From: Pyrenopolyporus hunteri
Lineage: Eukaryota > Ascomycota > Sordariomycetes > Xylariales > Hypoxylaceae
NCBI GenBank assembly: GCA_902806595.1
Contig: CADCXC010000035.1
Location: 1,054,001-1,118,000 of the forward strand
Length of the DNA stretch: 64,000 nucleotides
Direction: 5' to 3'
Shown here: one piece after another, positions 59,953 to 64,000 of the stretch
Layout of the letters: each line of letters opens with the position of its first letter
How positions within the stretch are numbered: the stretch's first letter is position 1
Notes under the pieces: model-generated
What the model saw: only the letters and a program-made list of their open reading frames with translations
Database searches by the model: none
Told to the model about the DNA's origin: nothing
Position numbers and translations under genes: made by a program

Positions 59953-62061
59953 ATGGCCGCGTCTGTTCAAAAGCCTCCGTCTTTGGACGTGACTTGTGAT
60001 CCGGACGGCGCTCTCCCCGAACTTAGAGAAGACGATTATTTAACCCAAGTCTTGCAGCTCTCGCCCGAGAAAACCGAGGCCTACCTTAATGAACTGATCC
60101 TGAAGGCCACAAATTTAGGCATAACCATCTCCCGACCGTCGAGTGCCATCTCAGTAGTCGACAAGCGAAACCCTTCTGGCGCCGAATCAAGCATTACTAT
60201 AGATACGGACCATGCCCGCACTGCATCGACAGGGTCGCAAGGTTCTATAGGCACAACTCCTACGTCTCATTCTTCAGACAACGGACGTTCGGAGGCTGCA
60301 GAACGGACTATCACAAGAAAACGATCGAGGGTTCTCACTTTTACTCAGTACGATAATTACCTCGCGCAGGTGGACCCGAACCTCAACCAGCCCAGATTTG
60401 TGTCGCCGTCACCAACGGAGGCCGAATCTACCAGGAGCATTTTCAGTGTTAGCACAAGCAAAAGCTTTCTTAGCATTAGGAGGGGGCTCTCCAAGATACA
60501 CCGGAGACGGAAGAATTCATCTTCTCTTAGGGATATTGTCATGTTGGTCTAGCGCCTCGGGTACTTATGATAACATATTGCTAACGGTTTCTTACCATCC
60601 CCTAGGTCATGTAGCGCGTGCCGAGAAGACCTCCAAGCCGATCAACACCTTCAAAGGCTCCCGTGTGGTCACAGATACTGTTCAAGATGCTTGAAGATCA
60701 TGGTCAATCAATCGACAACGGACGAATCAAAAATGCCACCTCGCTGTTGCACCCAACCAATACCAAGCTCGATCATCAAGTCTATACTGTCGCGCGAAGA
60801 GCAGCACAAATTCCTAAAGGCCGTTGTGCAGTTCAGCACCCCTTGGGAATCGCGGATATTTTGCTCGAACCCAGTCTGTGGTGAATTTATACCGCCGCGG
60901 ACAAAAATTGATCCTAAATACCCATTCCAGGCGGTCTGTCGCAAGTGCAAAGTGCGAGTCTGCGTCATGTGCAAGAGGGGGGCTCACCCTATGGGCCAAG
61001 ATTGCCCGGACGATTGGGAGCTCGAGGCGGTCTTGAAGATGGGGGAGAAGTCAGGTTGGCGGAGGTGTTACAAGTGCCGAACACTGGTTGAACTTAGTCA
61101 GGGGTGTACGCATATGACTTGCCGATGCCGAGCGCAGTTTTGCTACATATGTGGCGCAGTCTGGGATCAGATGGTTGGTTGCCCGAATTTTTGCAACGGC
61201 GAGGCCGAGATGGAGCGTCGGCGCGCCGCGGAGGAAGAACGGCTGAAACAAATAGCAGATGAGGAGGCAGCCAGACAGGAAGCTGCTGCTCGAGAGGCGG
61301 CGGAAAGGTTAGAGGCGGAAAGGCGTACGAAGGACTGCGAAGAGTTCAAGGTGTTGCGTGCGAAGCAAGAGAAGGAGATGGAACGGTTCCACGCCTTTGA
61401 GAGAAGATCGAAATGGCTCATGTGGACAAGACATGCACACCAGAAACTCACTTTAGTGGAGAGACACTCAGTAGCGATCGAGAGGATGAAGGAACGACAT
61501 GCGAAAACGTCGGCCAATCTCGAGGACCGGCAGGTTGCGGCGGAGATGGAATTACGCTCAACGCTGGAACAGAGCGAGAAGAACGTGAGGATTCGTCTTC
61601 GACACATGGAAGCCTATTGCGATGGGCTTGGCAAGAATCCGGACGCGAACATGCCCTCCCGGATTGTGACGGAGCGAGACCTACGAGAACTTGGACAGCA
61701 GTATAACGTCGAGAAGAACATGAAGCAACTGCACCAAGCTAAAATCAACGTGTTGCGAGATCGGCAGGCCAAAGCCCTTGAAGAGTTGCTCGAAAGGCAG
61801 GGATTAGAGATGGAGAAACTAATTGAAAAGAACGCGAAGGAATTAGAGGCCCTCGAATCCGGTTTTGCAGACGAGGAAGATGTTCTAACTACGGCCGTGG
61901 CTCAGCGCAGATCCAGTCTCAAGAAACGATGGAAACTCGAGGTGGAGGTGTTGCGCAGGGAATTGGAGAATGAAAAGGGGCTGAGATATATTTCGGCGAA
62001 CCCTCCCGAATGGCCGCGGGACGAATCGCTAGAAGATGGCCTTCCCGCCTTATATGAATGA
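59953..62061 (+). CDS. RBR-type (RING-IBR-RING) E3 ubiquitin ligase with long C-terminal coiled coil
   Basis: Exons 59953-60542 and 60606-62061 encode about 681 residues. The start is the ATG in GTCATGGCC. The N-terminal about 195 residues are Ser-rich with a basic IRRGLSKIHRRRK patch. RING1 begins right after the intron (CSAC.., LPCGHRYCSRC, from about residue 199). The IBR domain, CSNPVCGEF..CRKCKVRVCVMC..H..C, spans about 283-330. RING2, CYKCRTLVELSQGCTHMTC, has the candidate catalytic Cys near residue 364. RBR enzymes take ubiquitin from E2 onto this Cys and then transfer it to substrate. From about 396 to 660 the protein is a long Glu/Arg/Lys/Ala-rich coiled coil, unusual in length. The intron donor AT|GTTGGT is less typical; branch point TGCTAAC and acceptor CCTAG are good. 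Confidence 0.9.
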
Positions 62062-64000
62062 TTGCCCGGACAGCAATCCTGGTGAATCCCATGCTCACCT
62101 ACGTATGCTACGTATGCTACCGTACCTCGTACGTGCTGTGGCATTTTTGATCTTGCCGCTAATTCCCCCTCCTATCTCGAAAGCATATGTTTTTAGCAAC
62201 CCTACTTCTTGTTACGGTTTTCGGGGTTTGGGCGTCCGGATACCCAAAGGGCGGTACGGGGTTTATGGCTCGCGATTTCGCATGGCATCAACCAACGGGT
62301 TGTATGGGGTGTCTGCATTGATTTTCGGCATTTTACTGGATAGGATATACCCAGTCGTGACTATTTGAGAATGCATATTTTGGCCGAGGATCTGATTAGT
62401 ATCTACATAGAAACCCTGGGGGTAGGATCAAGGCCAGCGTATAAAAAATCCAATCGTCTGTAGATTGAAGACACGTAATAAAAAAAGGACTGCCCCCCGT
62501 GCTATATGCCTGTTAATTGGATTGATCGTTCGACACTTGTCCTGCTGCTTCACCTAGAGCTCCCGGTATATTTCTTGTGAATATATTCTTCAATGTATGG
62601 CTGGCTGGTCATCTACGTTGGCGAGTATTGTAGAGCTCCTCCGGGGCTATAGCGGAAGGAACGCATGGTCTTATATCCAGAGACTGCTCTGTAAACGTTA
62701 CACGGGCGGTCAGTTGGGAACTCGACTTATGGGTCTTGGGGCTTTGGTGAAGGATTTTTTATCGAATGTTATTCGCTCAATGTCTTCGGGAATGGTTGAC
62801 GACGAAATTCTTTAAGGGCGCTTTACGTGGAAGGCTTTGCAATCCGAGATAGGCAGGCATCAAGATCGAAAATAAAAGATATAATTTGATTCGGGGCTGT
62901 GGCAAGGAGAGCACTTGATAGATTCGATGCTGCAATACCAATGCACGAGGGCTTGACGGAGCGAACTTCTGGGAAACTGTCTAGGCGACCACAGGATCAA
63001 GTTTCACAGTAGCACCGCTTCATGGAACTGCCGCTATTATGATATTATTAGGTACGCAACATAACATTCGATCCAACCTAAAGGTGGCGATGCATTTGTG
63101 GCGAGGACGACGGGTACTAATACGTGAAGCCAACGAACGGAACCAGCACGAGGCACAAGCCGAGAGTCCTATATTGGCTGGTTCAATAGACTTAGTGAAG
63201 CACAATATCGACGTATCAGGACCTTCAGCGTTGAGGTAGTCTCGTCGAAATATTATCGGACGGTCTCTATGGTGGCGTATCTTGATGATAACTGAGTCTA
63301 AAGCCCAAGTCAGTGACTCTTCTACAAGTAAATTCTCATCAAAAGAGGATAGCTTGTGGTACATTGCTCAGAATATGTAAGAATCAAATATCACGTTTCC
63401 ACTCGATATAGCAACTCCGGCGAGAGCGCCATCGAAGCAGAATCAATCGCAAATTACCTCATCATAACAATCGGGCGACGCCGCAGAAGCAAAGGCGAGC
63501 CATCTCGGGGAGTAAGAAAAAAAAGGAGAGAGGACCTTTTACTTACATAGTATGGATCGCCGCCGTAATAGACAGTCATCGACTTATAGCAATTCTCCTC
63601 TAGCTACCCAGTAGAGATGAGAGTAGAAAGATGATAAGGATTCTGTAGTTTATGAAGTGAGGCTCGAGGGGGAGAAATCTTTAAAGCAAGAAAAAGTTCT
63701 GCAGGTGGGCCCTACTTCAGCACTAAGCTCGAATCAATTGGCGGCTTGGTACCTACCTAGGTACCTTACCAAACACAGGTACCTACATGTAGCCCAATAC
63801 GGGAACCGACAAGTTACCTGGGTACAGAAGGTAAGTGCACGTGGGTACCTAGGTAGGTAGGTACCTAGGTAGGTAGTTGAGATCCACGTGGGTACCTGTG
63901 TACTCATGGTCCGGGCGCGGCTTGCGAGAAATTCCGGCTTTAACCCTAACCGCCCACACAAGATTCAATTCATACCTCTTCCCACCGGATTGTGCGCGAC
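62062..64000. other. Right-end region without a convincing gene
   Basis: The 72-codon ORF at 62597-62815 (+) starts with ATG but has no recognised domain. The right end (63740-63900) is a dense palindromic-motif island including tandem GGTAGGTA. Nothing else can be supported. Confidence 0.45.

Noticed and set aside
61167..61607. 146-codon Ser-rich minus-strand ORF
   Set aside because: Antisense of the Glu/Arg/Ala-rich coiled coil of the RBR ligase, which generates open frames on the other strand.

Overview
The window looks like nuclear DNA of a filamentous ascomycete (Pezizomycotina, probably a Sordariomycete). Its genes have short introns of about 50-185 bp with GT..AG ends and CTAAC/CTGAC-type branch points. 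Typical fungal families are present: a highly reducing polyketide synthase, a GPI-type aspartic protease, an OPT transporter and a filamentous-fungal CK1. Three blocks of extremely AT-rich DNA look like exhaustive repeat-induced point mutation (RIP). I spliced every multi-exon gene by eye, using splice sites and reading-frame continuity.

Layout. 1-1300: 3' end of a highly reducing PKS. 2117-3857: AT-rich element with terminal inverted repeats and internal tandem arrays. 4702-8952: aspartic protease (+) converging on an RNA-binding G-patch protein (-). 9845-10393: molybdopterin synthase large subunit (+). About 10610-18480: AT-rich desert holding the relic of an LTR retrotransposon. 20596-23393: OPT transporter (+), converging on an SDR oxidoreductase (-). 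From 23.6 to 50.4 kb every protein gene is on the minus strand: SDR, an unknown protein with a twin GPLMSWWP repeat, an SH3 protein, a PrpD-like 2-methylcitrate dehydratase, an intron-containing tRNA-Leu(AAG), an APH-fold probable pseudokinase, an inositol polyphosphate 5-phosphatase, casein kinase I, an Mpv17/PMP22 protein and Yif1. A small pogo/Fot1-type element (42573-43319) interrupts this run, and about 4 kb with only decayed sequence follows it. About 50730-53330: a second AT-rich block with an inverted partial copy of the 2117-3857 element. 53609-55719: SRP receptor alpha subunit (+). 59953-62061: RBR-type E3 ubiquitin ligase (+). 62062-64000: no convincing gene.

The genes are mostly housekeeping: ER targeting (SRP receptor alpha), ER-Golgi traffic (Yif1), phosphoinositide turnover, signalling (CK1), propionate detoxification (PrpD) and molybdenum cofactor synthesis. 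They do not form one pathway. The PKS at the left edge is the only secondary-metabolism gene, and any cluster partners would lie to its left.

The less ordinary content is the repeat biology. It comprises two inverted copies of an element family with four ordered tandem arrays, a saturated RIP pattern in which cytosine survives mainly as CpG, an un-RIPped internally deleted pogo/Fot1 element, and dense islands of short palindromes around TACCTAGGTA in most long intergenic regions.
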